Part shown: positions 18,084-26,678 of the stretch, piece by piece
Position numbering within the stretch: position 1 is the first letter of the stretch
Layout: every line of letters begins with the position of its first letter
Source of the DNA: JAPOUP01 sp026708635
GTDB lineage: Bacteria > Pseudomonadota > Alphaproteobacteria > Rhodobacterales > Rhodobacteraceae
DNA: 64,000 nt
NCBI GenBank assembly: GCA_965200115.1
Contig: OZ241336.1
Coordinates: forward strand, 3,720,001 to 3,784,000
Direction: 5' to 3'
Made by a program: the position numbers and the translations under genes
The notes under the pieces: generated by a model
The model's input: the letters and a program-made list of their open reading frames with translations, nothing else
Told to the model about the DNA's origin: nothing
Databases searched by the model: none

Positions 18084-18401
18084 CGAGGTTCTCCTGTGCA
18101 GGGGCCAGCGCACCGGCGCAATCGCATAACGCATGTCCGGAATTGTGTCAACGTGATGACAATGCTGTAAAAGTTCATATATCCCTATGCCAGTCAAAAT
18201 CCGACAATGGACATCCGGGAGCCGCTTTGGGGCGGTTCATATCAGTGGGTGCGCCCATAGACCCCGCGTCAATTTTCCCGCGACGTGACCTTCAGGTTGC
18301 GCCGGACGGATGGACGTCGTAATCACGCGAATGGTTGGAGTGGACCCGTTCGTGGCCACTCCAGCGTCGATTCGAGGCATGGCGAAGTGGTGTGGGGTTC
18401 G

Positions 18402-19493
18402 ATGGACAGTTCCGGTTCGGTCCTTGCGCTCGGCGCGATGTCCGGAACGTCCATGGATGGGGTGGACGCTGCGGTCCTGCGAACGGATGGAGAGGCCATC
18501 CTTGGATTCGGTGGATCCGGATTCAGGGCCTACTCACCCGAAGAGCGCCAGATACTCCGCGCGGCCTCGGGGCGCTGGCCGGGTGATCCTGGCGTCGATG
18601 ACGCCGCCGCCACGGTCGAAAGGGCCCATGCCGAGATTTTAACGCGGTTTGAGGCCGATCTGGTCGGTTTTCATGGGCAGACCCTCGCCCACGACCCACG
18701 GGGACGCGGCACCCACCAGGTGGGAAGTGGCGATGCGCTCGCGAAGGAACTTGGCTTGCCGGTTGTGTGGGACTTCCGGTCCAAAGACATCCGCGAAGGC
18801 GGGCAGGGGGCTCCCCTGGCGCCGTTCTTTCATTTCGCCTGCGCTCGGTGGATGGAGGCCAGGACGCCGATCGCGTTCGTAAACCTCGGCGGTGTGGGAA
18901 ACCTGACCTGGATAGATCCCACACGGTCGGTACCTGATGAAACCGGTGCCTGCCTTGCCTTCGACACCGGTCCGGCCAACGCGCCAATAGACGATTTCAT
19001 GCGGTCGCGACGTGGACTCGATTTTGATCTGGACGGGACGCTGGCGTTGGAGGGACGTGTGGATGAAGTGGCCGTCCAGATGTTCCTGCAGGGTGATTAC
19101 CTCAGTATGCGGCCGCCTAAATCTCTGGACCGTGACGCGTTTGCCGGACTTCGTGAGCTGGTCGCGGAAATGGCCGATGCCGATGCGGCCGCGACGCTCG
19201 CGGCCATAGCCGCCGCCTGCGTCGCACGCGGAATGGAACATTGCCCAAAGATGCCCGACCGTATTCTGGTGACAGGCGGCGGACGTAACAATCCCGCACT
19301 GATGGGCGAGATGGCGGGACGGCTCGGCCGTGCCGTCGAGGCCGTCGAGGCGGTCGGGCTTGACGGCGATATGCTTGAGGCCCTGGCATTCGCTTTCCTG
19401 GCTGTGAGGGTTGTGCGGGGATTGCCGACCTCATGCGGTTCGACCACCGGCGTTCCCTTACCGGTATGCGGTGGTCGCGTCGCTTCGCCATAG
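18402..19493 (+). CDS. anmK: Anhydro-N-acetylmuramic acid kinase
   Basis: Phosphorylates and opens 1,6-anhydro-MurNAc from cell-wall turnover to give MurNAc-6-P. The 363 residues show the family signature GAMSGTSMDGVDAAVL at the N terminus, VNLGGVGNLTW, FDTGPANAPIDD and the ATPase-fold TGGGRNNPALM. The frame is open for 39 codons upstream of the chosen ATG (18402), but MDSSGSVLALGAMSGTS matches the family start. It is divergent from tyrS, a pairing common in alphaproteobacteria. Confidence 0.94.
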   Translation: MDSSGSVLALGAMSGTSMDGVDAAVLRTDGEAILGFGGSGFRAYSPEERQILRAASGRWPGDPGVDDAAATVERAHAEILTRFEADLVGFHGQTLAHDPRGRGTHQVGSGDALAKELGLPVVWDFRSKDIREGGQGAPLAPFFHFACARWMEARTPIAFVNLGGVGNLTWIDPTRSVPDETGACLAFDTGPANAPIDDFMRSRRGLDFDLDGTLALEGRVDEVAVQMFLQGDYLSMRPPKSLDRDAFAGLRELVAEMADADAAATLAAIAAACVARGMEHCPKMPDRILVTGGGRNNPALMGEMAGRLGRAVEAVEAVGLDGDMLEALAFAFLAVRVVRGLPTSCGSTTGVPLPVCGGRVASP

Positions 19494-19557
19494 CATGGAT
19501 TGGCGATTGACGCGCGACTTCGAAGCCCGGGAATCATTGGTGGCCCGGTCAAAATAT

Positions 19558-19583
19558 GGGAATTGTGTAGCAAAATCCGCAAA
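19558..19583 (+). repeat. 26-bp direct repeat, copy 1 (IS1595-end-like)
   Basis: GGGAATTGTGTAGCAAAATC followed by CGCAAA. The same 26 bp, with one A/T difference, is found in the same orientation at 25395-25420, just in front of the broken IS1595-type transposase. The two copies bracket the whole autotransporter gene. I infer that this is an IS terminal-repeat relic; that assignment is from position, not from a database match. Confidence 0.6.
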
Positions 19584-19670
19584 GCCCGCCTGGCTTGAGC
19601 GGCCTGCGCTCCGATGAGCGCAACTGCGAGGGCGCGAACGCGCACCTTCGCTGCGTGCCGGTTCGTTATG

Positions 19671-19719
19671 CCCGCTCCGGGGCGAAAACGCCTGCTTCAG
19701 GCGAGATCCCCGGAGCGGG
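19671..19719. repeat. Perfect 12-bp inverted repeat with nested 6-bp stem
   Basis: CCCGCTCCGGGG (19671-19682) pairs exactly with CCCCGGAGCGGG (19708-19719). Inside, CGCCTG (19689-19694) pairs with CAGGCG (19698-19703) around a CTT loop, leaving an asymmetric internal loop (6 versus 4 nt). No T-run follows on either strand, so it is not a canonical terminator. It lies about 290 bp beyond the 3' end of the autotransporter gene. Confidence 0.7.
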
Positions 19720-20007
19720 CGTCCCGCCCTCGACCGAGTCACGACGATGATGTGAGTCAGACTGAGTCACTGCTGGGCGGTCTGCGGCTTCAGGCTGTTA
19801 CGTGCGGAAATTGGCCGACAGTGGCGGGGCGATGTCTTGCGCCAAGGCCTGCGGCGGTACCCCGCCCATGCAAGACGACGAGGGTGCCGCAGAGGAACTG
19901 GCCCAGCTCGCGCGGGCGAAGCGCCAAGCCTTGGGCGCGTCGGGCGGATCATCGCCAACATCCTGATGCCCGGCTCCGATCAAGGGAAGACCGGGCGCGC
20001 CTGGCGC

Positions 20008-21478
20008 TCACCACCGCGCGGTGATCCCGACCCCGACCCCGTGCTCCGGCGCGGTCCCGTCGCTCTCGCGCCGCGTGGCCCTGACGCCGAACGAGAGGTC
20101 GGGCGTGCCGGCCGCCTCCGGCGTGAGCCGCCAGCCGAGTTCGTAGTCGCGCGCGCCGGTGGCGAGGCCGAGCCCTGCGTGCGGGCCGCCGGTCCAGCGC
20201 CCGCCGATGGCCGGGAACCCGTAGGCCGCCTCCAGCGCCCAGCGGGACCCGGCCCCGCCGCCCGCGCGGTCCTCCAGCGGGTCCGGGCGCGAACAGCGCG
20301 TCCAGCCCGCCCCCGGCCCGCCCGCCGAAGTCCTGGCGGAGGCTGAGCGACGGTCCGCGCCGCGTCCCGGGCGCGGGGTCCAGGGAGACCGACGCCGAAT
20401 ATCCCCGGTCCCCCAGGTCGCCGTTCCCGTGCGCGAGGAGCGCGCGGCCCGAGAGGTCGAGGGAGAGGCCGATCGACGGATCGGTCCAGGCGAGTCCGCC
20501 CCCGAGCTCGACCCCGAAGCCGGTCTCCGCGTCGCCGCCGTCATGGCGCGCGCCTACCTCCAGCCTCGGCGCGAGCTCGCCGCCGCCCTCCAGCGCGACG
20601 CGCCAGCTCCCCTCCAGGCCGATCCTGAGCCGGGTCACGCCGGACTCCGACTCCGCCAGCTCGCGGGTCCCGTCCGAAGAGGTCCGCGCCCAGAGCGCGT
20701 CGGAGATCATCGCCAGCGCCGGGCCGGATCCCTCGGCGGGCGGCGCCAGCAGGTCGCCCCGCATCCCCGCCGCCGCCATGCTCCAGTCGGTGCCGGCGCC
20801 GTAGCTGCCGCCCATGGCCGTCCTGAGCGTCACCTCGCCCGTGCCAACGCCGAGCGCGCCCCAGATCCTCAGGCGCTCCGAGACCCGCAGCGCGGCGTAG
20901 GGGACCGCCGCCGTCAGCGAGGCCTCCACATCGCCGTCGCCCGCGCGCACCGCGCCGTCGCAGAGCACCGGCGTCCGGGCGTCCGGGTCGTTCCCGTTGC
21001 AGGGATTGTCCCCGCCGATGGAGGCGTACCCGCCGTCGGCCGTGCTCCGGGTCAGCGCGAGGCCGACCAACCAGTCGTCCCGGGCGTAGTCCGCGCCCAG
21101 CATGGCCGTGGTCACCGTGCCGTCGAGGGTGACGTCCGTCCCGTCGCCGCGCTCGGCGCCGTCAAAGCTGCCCTGGCCCGCCCGGCCCCAGAGGGCGAGG
21201 CTGCCGCCCGAACCGTCCCTCTGGCCCGTCAGCGAGAGGGCCGTACCGAGAAGCGCCTCCCGCGCGCCCGTCGTCCGCGACCGGGGCGGGGACGCGCCGA
21301 AGCCGAACGGGTCGGACGCCCGCCCCGGCGCTTCCGCGCCGAACCCGCGCGCGATCTCCGCCATCGCCCGCGCCGCTTCACCGTCCGCGCCGCCCGTTGC
21401 CGGCCGGCCGGCGGCAGGGCCGGGGCCCAGCGCCTGCCCGGCGAGCGTGCCCCGCGTGCCGGCGTACGGTCCGCCGCC
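20008..21478 (-). pseudogene. Autotransporter beta-barrel domain, frame-displaced 3' part of the Calx-beta adhesin gene
   Basis: This stretch encodes an outer-membrane autotransporter barrel of about 400 residues: alternating strands such as GSLALWGRAGQGSFDG, DWLVGLALTRSTADGGY and LRIWGALGVGTGEVTL, and a C terminus GVGVGITARW ending in an aromatic residue as outer-membrane barrels do. It is not in one frame with the passenger. From about 21478 to about 20290 it is read one frame off, and from about 20290 to the stop at 20008-20010 the original passenger frame returns. One base lost near 21470 and one gained near 20288 (CGCCCGGACCC) would explain this. It may be sequencing error, recent decay or frameshifting; if corrected, 20008-25371 is a single adhesin gene. 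Confidence 0.75.
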
Positions 21479-24400
21479 ATGCGCCCGGCGATGCCGTCCA
21501 GCGCCTGCTCGGCCACCGTGCGCCCGAACCGCGACAGGTACGCCGCCGGCAGCGGGTCGTCGTTGGTGATGGTGCCGACCGCCACGCCGTCGGCGATGGG
21601 CAGCGGACGCGCGCCGTTCGAGGAATTCATCCACGCCTGCGTGACCACCAGTTCGAAGGTCTCGCCATCGTCGTCATGCGCGTCCCGATAGGTTTGGACG
21701 CTGAACTGCCTCTCCCGACTGCCCCGATGGATGATCACGACCAGCTGCGGGTTGCTGAAACGGTTCGCTCGGTAGTCCACATCCGCCGTCGCCGACGCCG
21801 GCGAGCTCTCCCGAGTTTTCACGTACACGAAGGCGTGGTTCGTCGCGGGCGCCGACAGCCGCACCGTGAACACCATGTCCTGCCCCTCCCGCACCGTGGC
21901 GTCATCAATGGAGACTCTGGGCAGGCCGGTCGTGTCGTCGTCATCACTGACCGCCACCGTCGCGGAGGATGGGCTGCCGTTGGCGTAGGCGCTGCTGGTC
22001 CGCAGCGTCAGCGTCACCGTGCCGTCGGGCTCGTCCACGCCGTCGCCGCTCGTGGGCACCGTGAAGGTGGCCGTGGCGCTTCCGGCCTGGATTGTGACCT
22101 GCTTGTTGCCTTCGTTGTTCGCGGCCACGAAGTCCCGGCCGCCGGAGGTGTCCTCGGACACCGCCAGCAGCACCGTCAGCGCCGCGGCGGTGTCGCCCGT
22201 GCGGCTCACCGTGAACGCCGCCCCGGCGCCTTCGGTCACCGCGCCGTCGCCGGATACCGTGACCGTCGGCAGGGTCGGCGCATCGTCGTCATCGCTGACC
22301 GCCACCGTCGCGGAGGATGGGCTGCCGTTGGCGTAGGCGCTGCTGGTCCGCAGCGTCAGCGTCACCGTGCCGTCGGGCTCGTCCGCGCCGTCGCCGCTCG
22401 TGGGCACCGTGAAGGTGGCCGTGGCGCTTCCGGCCTGGATTGTGACCTGCTTGTTGCCTTCGTTGTTCGCGGCCACGAAGTCCCGGCCGCCGGAGGTGTC
22501 CTCGGACACCGCCAGCAGCACCGTCAGCGCCGCGGCGGTGTCGCCCGTGCGGCTCACCGTGAACGCCGCCCCGGCGCCTTCGGTCACCGCGCCGTCGCCG
22601 GATAGCGTGACCGTCGGCAGGGTCGGCGGCGGCGTGACTGGCGTGACCGGCTGGGCGTCGTGCGCCTCCTTGCGCTTGAGCTCATTGACAACCCGCTCCC
22701 ATCGGGTCCAGCCCCGGTCGGCGAAGGCTTGCGCTTCGGCCACCGTCATCGGCGTGAGCGTGCCAGTCTCCACCCCGAGCTCCACCCCGAGCGCGATAAG
22801 CACCCGGGTCCAGCGGTCGATGTGCGCCTGGCCGTGCTGCGTCTCCCCGCGCCACCGCCGGATGTCCGACACGAGCTGTGCGTCCGGCACAAAGGTCGAT
22901 GCCTGCGTTTGCGGCTGGGTCGGCTCGTCGTCGTCCAGGATGTCCGCCGTTCCGGTGGACAGCGCGCCCACCGTGTAGCCGCTCCCGGCGTTCAGCGTCA
23001 CCGTCACCGTGCCGTTCGGCTCGTCCGCGGAGTCGTCCGTGGTCGCCACCGTCAGTGTCGCGCTGCCGCCGGTCGGGATGGTCACGTTCCGTCCGCCCGT
23101 GACCACGCCGTAGTCGCCGGTCGCCGCCACCGTCACGCCCACGACAAGCTCCGATGCCGGGGCCGGCGCCGCGGTCAGGGTGAAGGTCGCGGCCTCGCCC
23201 TCGGTGCCGCCGGTGGAGGCGGTGATGTTCACCTCCGGCACTGGCGTGTCGTCGTTGTCCGACACCGCGACGCTTGCCGTCGCCGAACTGCCGACGGTGT
23301 AGCCCGATCCCGAGCCCACCGCGGCCTCGATCGAACCGTTCGGCTCGTCGGTGGCGTCGTTTTCGGTCGCGACCGTGAAGCTCGCCGTGCCGCCCGTGCC
23401 TACCGTCACCGTGCGCGCGCCGGTTGCGCCGGATGCCGCGAAGCTGCCGGTCTCGGTCACCGTCACCGTAACGTCAATCTCCGAAGTCGGCGCTGGCGCC
23501 GCCGTCAGCGTGAACTCCGCGTCGCCGCCCTCCGTGACGCCCGCGCCGCCTGATATTGTGATTTCCGGTGTTGGCGGGGTTATCGGCTGCTGCTGACTTC
23601 CGCATCCCTCCAGACGCTCCAACTCTTCGCGGACCGCGCGCCAGCCGTCCCACGCGGTCTCGCCCGCCCGCGCTTCAGCCGAGGTGTACGGCTGCAGTGT
23701 GGAGTGCGTCTCCGCCCCGAACGCGATCAGCACGCGGAGCCAGTTCTCTCCGTGTCCGCGGTCTGCTCGGCTGCGGTTCAATTCATAGTAGCCCCGAACC
23801 TTCTCCACCAGGTCCGCCGAAGTCGCGGCGCATGTCGCAGGCGGCGAGGGATCGTCGTCCGTCGATGTTTGCGGCTGGGTCGGCTCGTCGTCGTCCAGGA
23901 TGTCCGCCGTTCCGGTGGACAGCGCGCCCACCGTGTAGCCGCTCCCGGCGTTCAGCGTCACCGTCACCGTGCCGTTCGGCTCGTCCGCGGAGTCGTCCGT
24001 GGTCGCCACCGTCAGTGTCGCGCTGCCGCCGGTCGGGATGGTCACGTTCCGTCCGCCCGTGACCACGCCGTAGTCGCCGGTCGCCGCCACCGTCACGCCC
24101 ACGACAAGCTCCGATGCCGGGGCCGGCGCCGCGGTCAGGGTGAAGGTCGCGGCCTCGCCCTCGGTGCCGCCGGCGGAGGCGGTGATGTTCACCTCCGGCA
24201 CGGACGGATCGTCATTGTCCAGGATGTCCACGCTACGGGCGGCCAGCGAGCCGACGGTGTAGCCGTCCCCAGCGCTCAGAAACACTGCCACCCTGCCGTT
24301 CGGCTCGTCCACGGAATCGTCGGTCGTGCCCACCGACAGCGTTGCGGTGCCGCTTGGCGGAATGGTCAAGTTACGGTAACCCGTGGCCACGCCGTAGGCG

Positions 24401-25371
24401 CCCCTCGATGTTACCCTCACGCGGACGGTGAGATCCGATGCCGGCCGCGGCAGCGCCGTCAGTTTGAATGTCGCGCTGCCGCCTTCGGTGGCACCGGTGG
24501 ACTCGGGGATGTTGACCACCGGCACCGCCGCACCATCGTTGTCGAAGACCCGCACATATCGCAGCCTTTCCTTGGTGAAGTAGCCGGAGCCTCCCAACAG
24601 GTATATGACAATGTCGTCGGTTTCCTCGGCGACATCGTCATCTACGGTGGGCACGGAGAAAGTCACCGAGGACTGTCCGGCTGGGAAATTGATGCACTGC
24701 CTGCCCTCGTTCTGAGGCGCCAGGAAGTCACCTTTGCCACCGTGCGAGTCCGTTACCCCCACACAGACCTCGAAGCTCACTTTCGCAACCTCGTCGGCCT
24801 TGATGGTGAAGTCCACGGTATCGCCCTCGGATACCCATGTATGGTTCGCGAAATTCGGTATCTTTGGCTCTTGGCTATGGATGCCAAGAATGGGGCGGTT
24901 GCCCGGGTCGTTGTCCTTTACGAGCACCCGTGTGTATGCGGACCAGGGATCGTCGAAGTACAGCCCGGCGCCGAGACGGTATTTGCTGGTAACGCTGGGC
25001 GTGACATCGATGTAGGTATTGTTCTCGTCCAAGTCGTCGTCAATGGTCGTCACGCTCGCGGTGACTTGGCTCGTGTTCGCCGGGATGGTGACCGTCATGC
25101 GTATCTTGGTACTGGCAAGGACTGACTTGCCCAAATCCCAGACGGTGATAGGCACTTCCAAGTCCTCCGTCTGCACCGGTCTGACGCGAACGTCAAAGGT
25201 TGCAGACTCGCCTTCCGTCACAGCAGGGCCGGCACGGACCTCGACACGCGGCAGCGATTCCGCGCTGGCGTGCGGCGCGAAAATCGCAAGAAATGGCGGA
25301 AGCAGAAGCGCGCAAAGCAAGCCGTTTCGGAGCTGCAGGGCAGATCGGTTCGCTGAAAAAGGCCTGAACAT
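21229..25371 (-). CDS. Calx-beta repeat autotransporter adhesin, passenger portion
   Basis: 1380 codons in this frame; the last roughly 80 codons (after AEQALDGIAGRMAADRTP) are out-of-frame noise, see the barrel entry. Residues 1-37 are a signal peptide (ends FAPHASAES). Then come about nine Calx-beta-type repeats (starts near residues 40, 150, 280, 390, 600, 710, 918, 1035 and 1152), each with a VTEG-like opening and a D-D/N-D closing strand, probably calcium-binding. Two helical inserts separate them (about 500-595 and 825-910), both containing W.RVLIA.G. GAGGAGGAGGAGA precedes the ATG at 25371. Predicted surface adhesin. Very GC-rich, and the upstream 26-bp IS-like repeat lies only 23 bp before the start. 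Confidence 0.85.
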   Translation of the reverse strand: MFRPFSANRSALQLRNGLLCALLLPPFLAIFAPHASAESLPRVEVRAGPAVTEGESATFDVRVRPVQTEDLEVPITVWDLGKSVLASTKIRMTVTIPANTSQVTASVTTIDDDLDENNTYIDVTPSVTSKYRLGAGLYFDDPWSAYTRVLVKDNDPGNRPILGIHSQEPKIPNFANHTWVSEGDTVDFTIKADEVAKVSFEVCVGVTDSHGGKGDFLAPQNEGRQCINFPAGQSSVTFSVPTVDDDVAEETDDIVIYLLGGSGYFTKERLRYVRVFDNDGAAVPVVNIPESTGATEGGSATFKLTALPRPASDLTVRVRVTSRGAYGVATGYRNLTIPPSGTATLSVGTTDDSVDEPNGRVAVFLSAGDGYTVGSLAARSVDILDNDDPSVPEVNITASAGGTEGEAATFTLTAAPAPASELVVGVTVAATGDYGVVTGGRNVTIPTGGSATLTVATTDDSADEPNGTVTVTLNAGSGYTVGALSTGTADILDDDEPTQPQTSTDDDPSPPATCAATSADLVEKVRGYYELNRSRADRGHGENWLRVLIAFGAETHSTLQPYTSAEARAGETAWDGWRAVREELERLEGCGSQQQPITPPTPEITISGGAGVTEGGDAEFTLTAAPAPTSEIDVTVTVTETGSFAASGATGARTVTVGTGGTASFTVATENDATDEPNGSIEAAVGSGSGYTVGSSATASVAVSDNDDTPVPEVNITASTGGTEGEAATFTLTAAPAPASELVVGVTVAATGDYGVVTGGRNVTIPTGGSATLTVATTDDSADEPNGTVTVTLNAGSGYTVGALSTGTADILDDDEPTQPQTQASTFVPDAQLVSDIRRWRGETQHGQAHIDRWTRVLIALGVELGVETGTLTPMTVAEAQAFADRGWTRWERVVNELKRKEAHDAQPVTPVTPPPTLPTVTLSGDGAVTEGAGAAFTVSRTGDTAAALTVLLAVSEDTSGGRDFVAANNEGNKQVTIQAGSATATFTVPTSGDGADEPDGTVTLTLRTSSAYANGSPSSATVAVSDDDDAPTLPTVTVSGDGAVTEGAGAAFTVSRTGDTAAALTVLLAVSEDTSGGRDFVAANNEGNKQVTIQAGSATATFTVPTSGDGVDEPDGTVTLTLRTSSAYANGSPSSATVAVSDDDDTTGLPRVSIDDATVREGQDMVFTVRLSAPATNHAFVYVKTRESSPASATADVDYRANRFSNPQLVVIIHRGSRERQFSVQTYRDAHDDDGETFELVVTQAWMNSSNGARPLPIADGVAVGTITNDDPLPAAYLSRFGRTVAEQALDGIAGRMAADRTPARGARSPGRRWAPALPPAGRQRAARTVKRRGRWRRSRAGSARKRRGGRPTRSASARPRPGRGRRARGRRFSVRPSR
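21935..22630 (-). repeat. Tandem duplication of a 348-bp Calx-beta unit
   Basis: 21935-22282 and 22283-22630 are almost identical at DNA level; I noticed only a handful of differences, for example TCCACGCC versus TCCGCGCC and ACCG versus AGCG. The unit is 116 codons, exactly one Calx-beta module, so the duplication preserves frame. Such identity in a fast-evolving repeat protein indicates a recent duplication or gene conversion. Confidence 0.85.
22907..23240 (-). repeat. 334-bp dispersed Calx-beta repeat, copy 1
   Basis: Nearly identical to 23867-24200 (offset 960 bp): both start GTTTGCGGCTGGGT and end GTGATGTTCACCTCCGGCAC, with a GGTGGAGGC/GGCGGAGGC difference. The unit encodes one Calx-beta module (TASTGGTEGEAATFTL) plus the linker into a helical insert. 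The 960-bp period suggests that a module-plus-insert block was duplicated as a whole. Confidence 0.85.
23867..24200 (-). repeat. 334-bp dispersed Calx-beta repeat, copy 2
   Basis: Partner of 22907-23240. Encodes TASAGGTEGEAATFTL in place of TASTGG. The helical insert on its C-terminal side has diverged strongly from the insert after copy 1, whereas the Calx-beta DNA itself is nearly identical, so the two parts evolve at different rates or the module is homogenised by gene conversion. Confidence 0.8.
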
Positions 25372-25394
25372 CGGCGTCTCCTCCTCCTCTTTTT

Positions 25395-25420
25395 GGGAAT
25401 TGTGTAGCAATATCCGCAAA
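25395..25420 (+). repeat. 26-bp direct repeat, copy 2 (proposed IS left end)
   Basis: GGGAATTGTGTAGCAATATC followed by CGCAAA; same orientation and one mismatch to 19558-19583. It lies between the divergent starts of the autotransporter (25371, minus) and the transposase (25542, plus), as expected for an IS terminus. Confidence 0.65.
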
Positions 25421-25541
25421 ATGCTTCCAATCCATTCTGCACATGAGGACAAAAAATCTGCAACAACATCAAGGGAGCTGGGTGGGCAATGGCAGTGATC
25501 GAGTATGAGGCGGACGGCCCCCAATCCGCAGCGGCAAACGC

Positions 25542-26503
25542 ATGGCGGAAACCATCCGCGTTTCCCATCTCCTCAAGATGTTCCCGACCGAGGAATCCTG
25601 CGTCAAGTGGCTCGAGCAGTGCCGTTGGGGCGGCGTTGCGACCTGCCCGCACTGCGGGTTCCGGGACGACATCAGCAGACCCCGGAGCAAGCCCGACTAT
25701 TACTGGTACGGTAACTGCCGCGTCCGGTACAACGTCAGGACCAACACGCCGCTTCACGCCACCAAGAAGCCCTTGCGGGAATGGATGTACGTCATCTACT
25801 CGGTTCTCACGGCCCGCAAGGGGGTCAGCGCATGCGCAGTTGAGCAAGGAGTTGGGCTGCCGGTACCGGACGGCCTGGCACATGCTGCACCTCGTCAGGG
25901 AGGCTTGCGGCAACGGGCAGTTCACCTTGGCGAGCGTGGTCGAGGTGGATGAGACCTATATTGGCGGCAAGGAATCCAACAGGCACGAACGCGGGAAGCT
26001 CAAGGCCGGTCGCGGGCCTGTCGGCAAGACGGCGGTTGCCGGAATCCGCGAGCGGGGCGGCAGGGTGAAAGCCAAGCCCATCAGGCGCGCCGACTTCGGC
26101 AACGCTGGTTCCCTTTGTCGAGGGGAGCGTTGAGCCGGGGGTGACGGTTTACACCGACGACGCAGCCGCCTACGGGGCGCTCCCGAACGTCATCAACCAG
26201 TTTCGGCATGAGACGGTTTCCCACGACTCCGGCGAGTACGTCCGGGGCGAGGTCCACACCAACGGCATAGAGAGCGTTTGGGCCGCGCTCAAGCGCACCA
26301 TCACCGGCACTTGGCGCCACGTCAGCCCGAAGTACCTTGCCCGCTACGTCAACGAGGCCACGTTCCGCCTGAACGAGGGCAACTGCGAGGTGGACACGCT
26401 GGACAGGATGGCGGCGTTCTCCGCAGGGATCGGCGGCAAGCGCCTGTCCTATGCCAACCTGACTGCCGACAACGGCAAGTCGGCCTCCCCGGCGGTGGCC
26501 TGA
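25542..26503 (+). pseudogene. IS1595/ISXO2-like transposase, broken by two frameshifts
   Basis: Three plus-strand frames in succession give one transposase. The first, from ATG 25542, holds the zinc-ribbon part (CPHCGFRDD) and VRTNTPLHATKKPLREWMY. The second, from about 25835, holds LSKELGCRYRTAWHMLHLV and the VVEVDETYIGGK catalytic strand. The third, from about 26105, holds VYTDDAAAYGALP, THGI-like HTNGIESVWAALKR and the C terminus. The frame changes at GCATGCGCAGTTGAGC and near 26100 make it nonfunctional as written. The DDE-type order (DE..., DD..., NGIES...) is that of ISXO2-like transposases. The second zinc-ribbon cysteine pair also looks eroded (YYWYGNCR). Confidence 0.85.
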
Positions 26504-26514
26504 GCCATGAGGAA

Positions 26515-26672
26515 CCTTCACCACTTTGAGCGCGAGTCCAGGCTGACGATGATGGCCTGTTCGGCACCGCCCGAGGGCCAGGCCCGGTGGACCCTGCGGC
26601 CGCTGGCCGACCGGCTGGTGGCGCTCGAGGTCGTGGAGACCATCTCGACGGAGATCGTCCGCAGGACGCTAA
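26515..26672 (+). pseudogene. Internal fragment of an IS630-family transposase
   Basis: About 50 codons, ESRLTMMACSAPPEG, QARWTLRPLADRLVALEVVE and EIVRRTLK, match the inter-domain region of IS630 transposases, which typically read CS.PPEG.ARWTLR.LADRLVEL followed by RRTLKK. The match stops abruptly at about 26670 where AT-rich DNA begins. There is no start or end of an element, so this is a residue trapped between the broken IS1595 element and the HTH/Fic pair. Confidence 0.7.
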
Positions 26673-26678
26673 AATTTG

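Larger units (their letters stand above)
19494..20007. other. Intergenic region anmK to autotransporter, boundary of the accessory segment
   Basis: 514 bp without a supported gene. It contains a 26-bp sequence that recurs at 25395 (19558-19583) and a large perfect hairpin (19671-19719), both listed separately. Several open frames cross 19614-20007 on both strands but none shows motifs I recognize. It marks the step from housekeeping DNA to the repeat-rich, IS-rich segment. Confidence 0.5.
25395..26503 (+). mobile_element. IS1595-type insertion sequence, degenerate
   Basis: Left end proposed at the 26-bp repeat 25395-25420, followed by the broken transposase 25542-26503. I searched by eye for an inverted copy of the 26-bp sequence downstream to about 26.8 kb and found none, so the right end is missing or replaced by the IS630 fragment that begins near 26515. 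Confidence 0.6.

Noticed and set aside
21935..24200. Regular repeats considered as a CRISPR array
   Set aside because: Units of 334-348 bp encode protein modules in frame; no short repeats with unique spacers and no cas genes.
20429..25125. Several long plus-strand frames (402-473 codons) opposite the adhesin
   Set aside because: They repeat because the adhesin repeats; sequence is Arg/His/Gly-rich and motif-free. The minus-strand frame has signal peptide, Calx-beta domains and a good ribosome-binding site.
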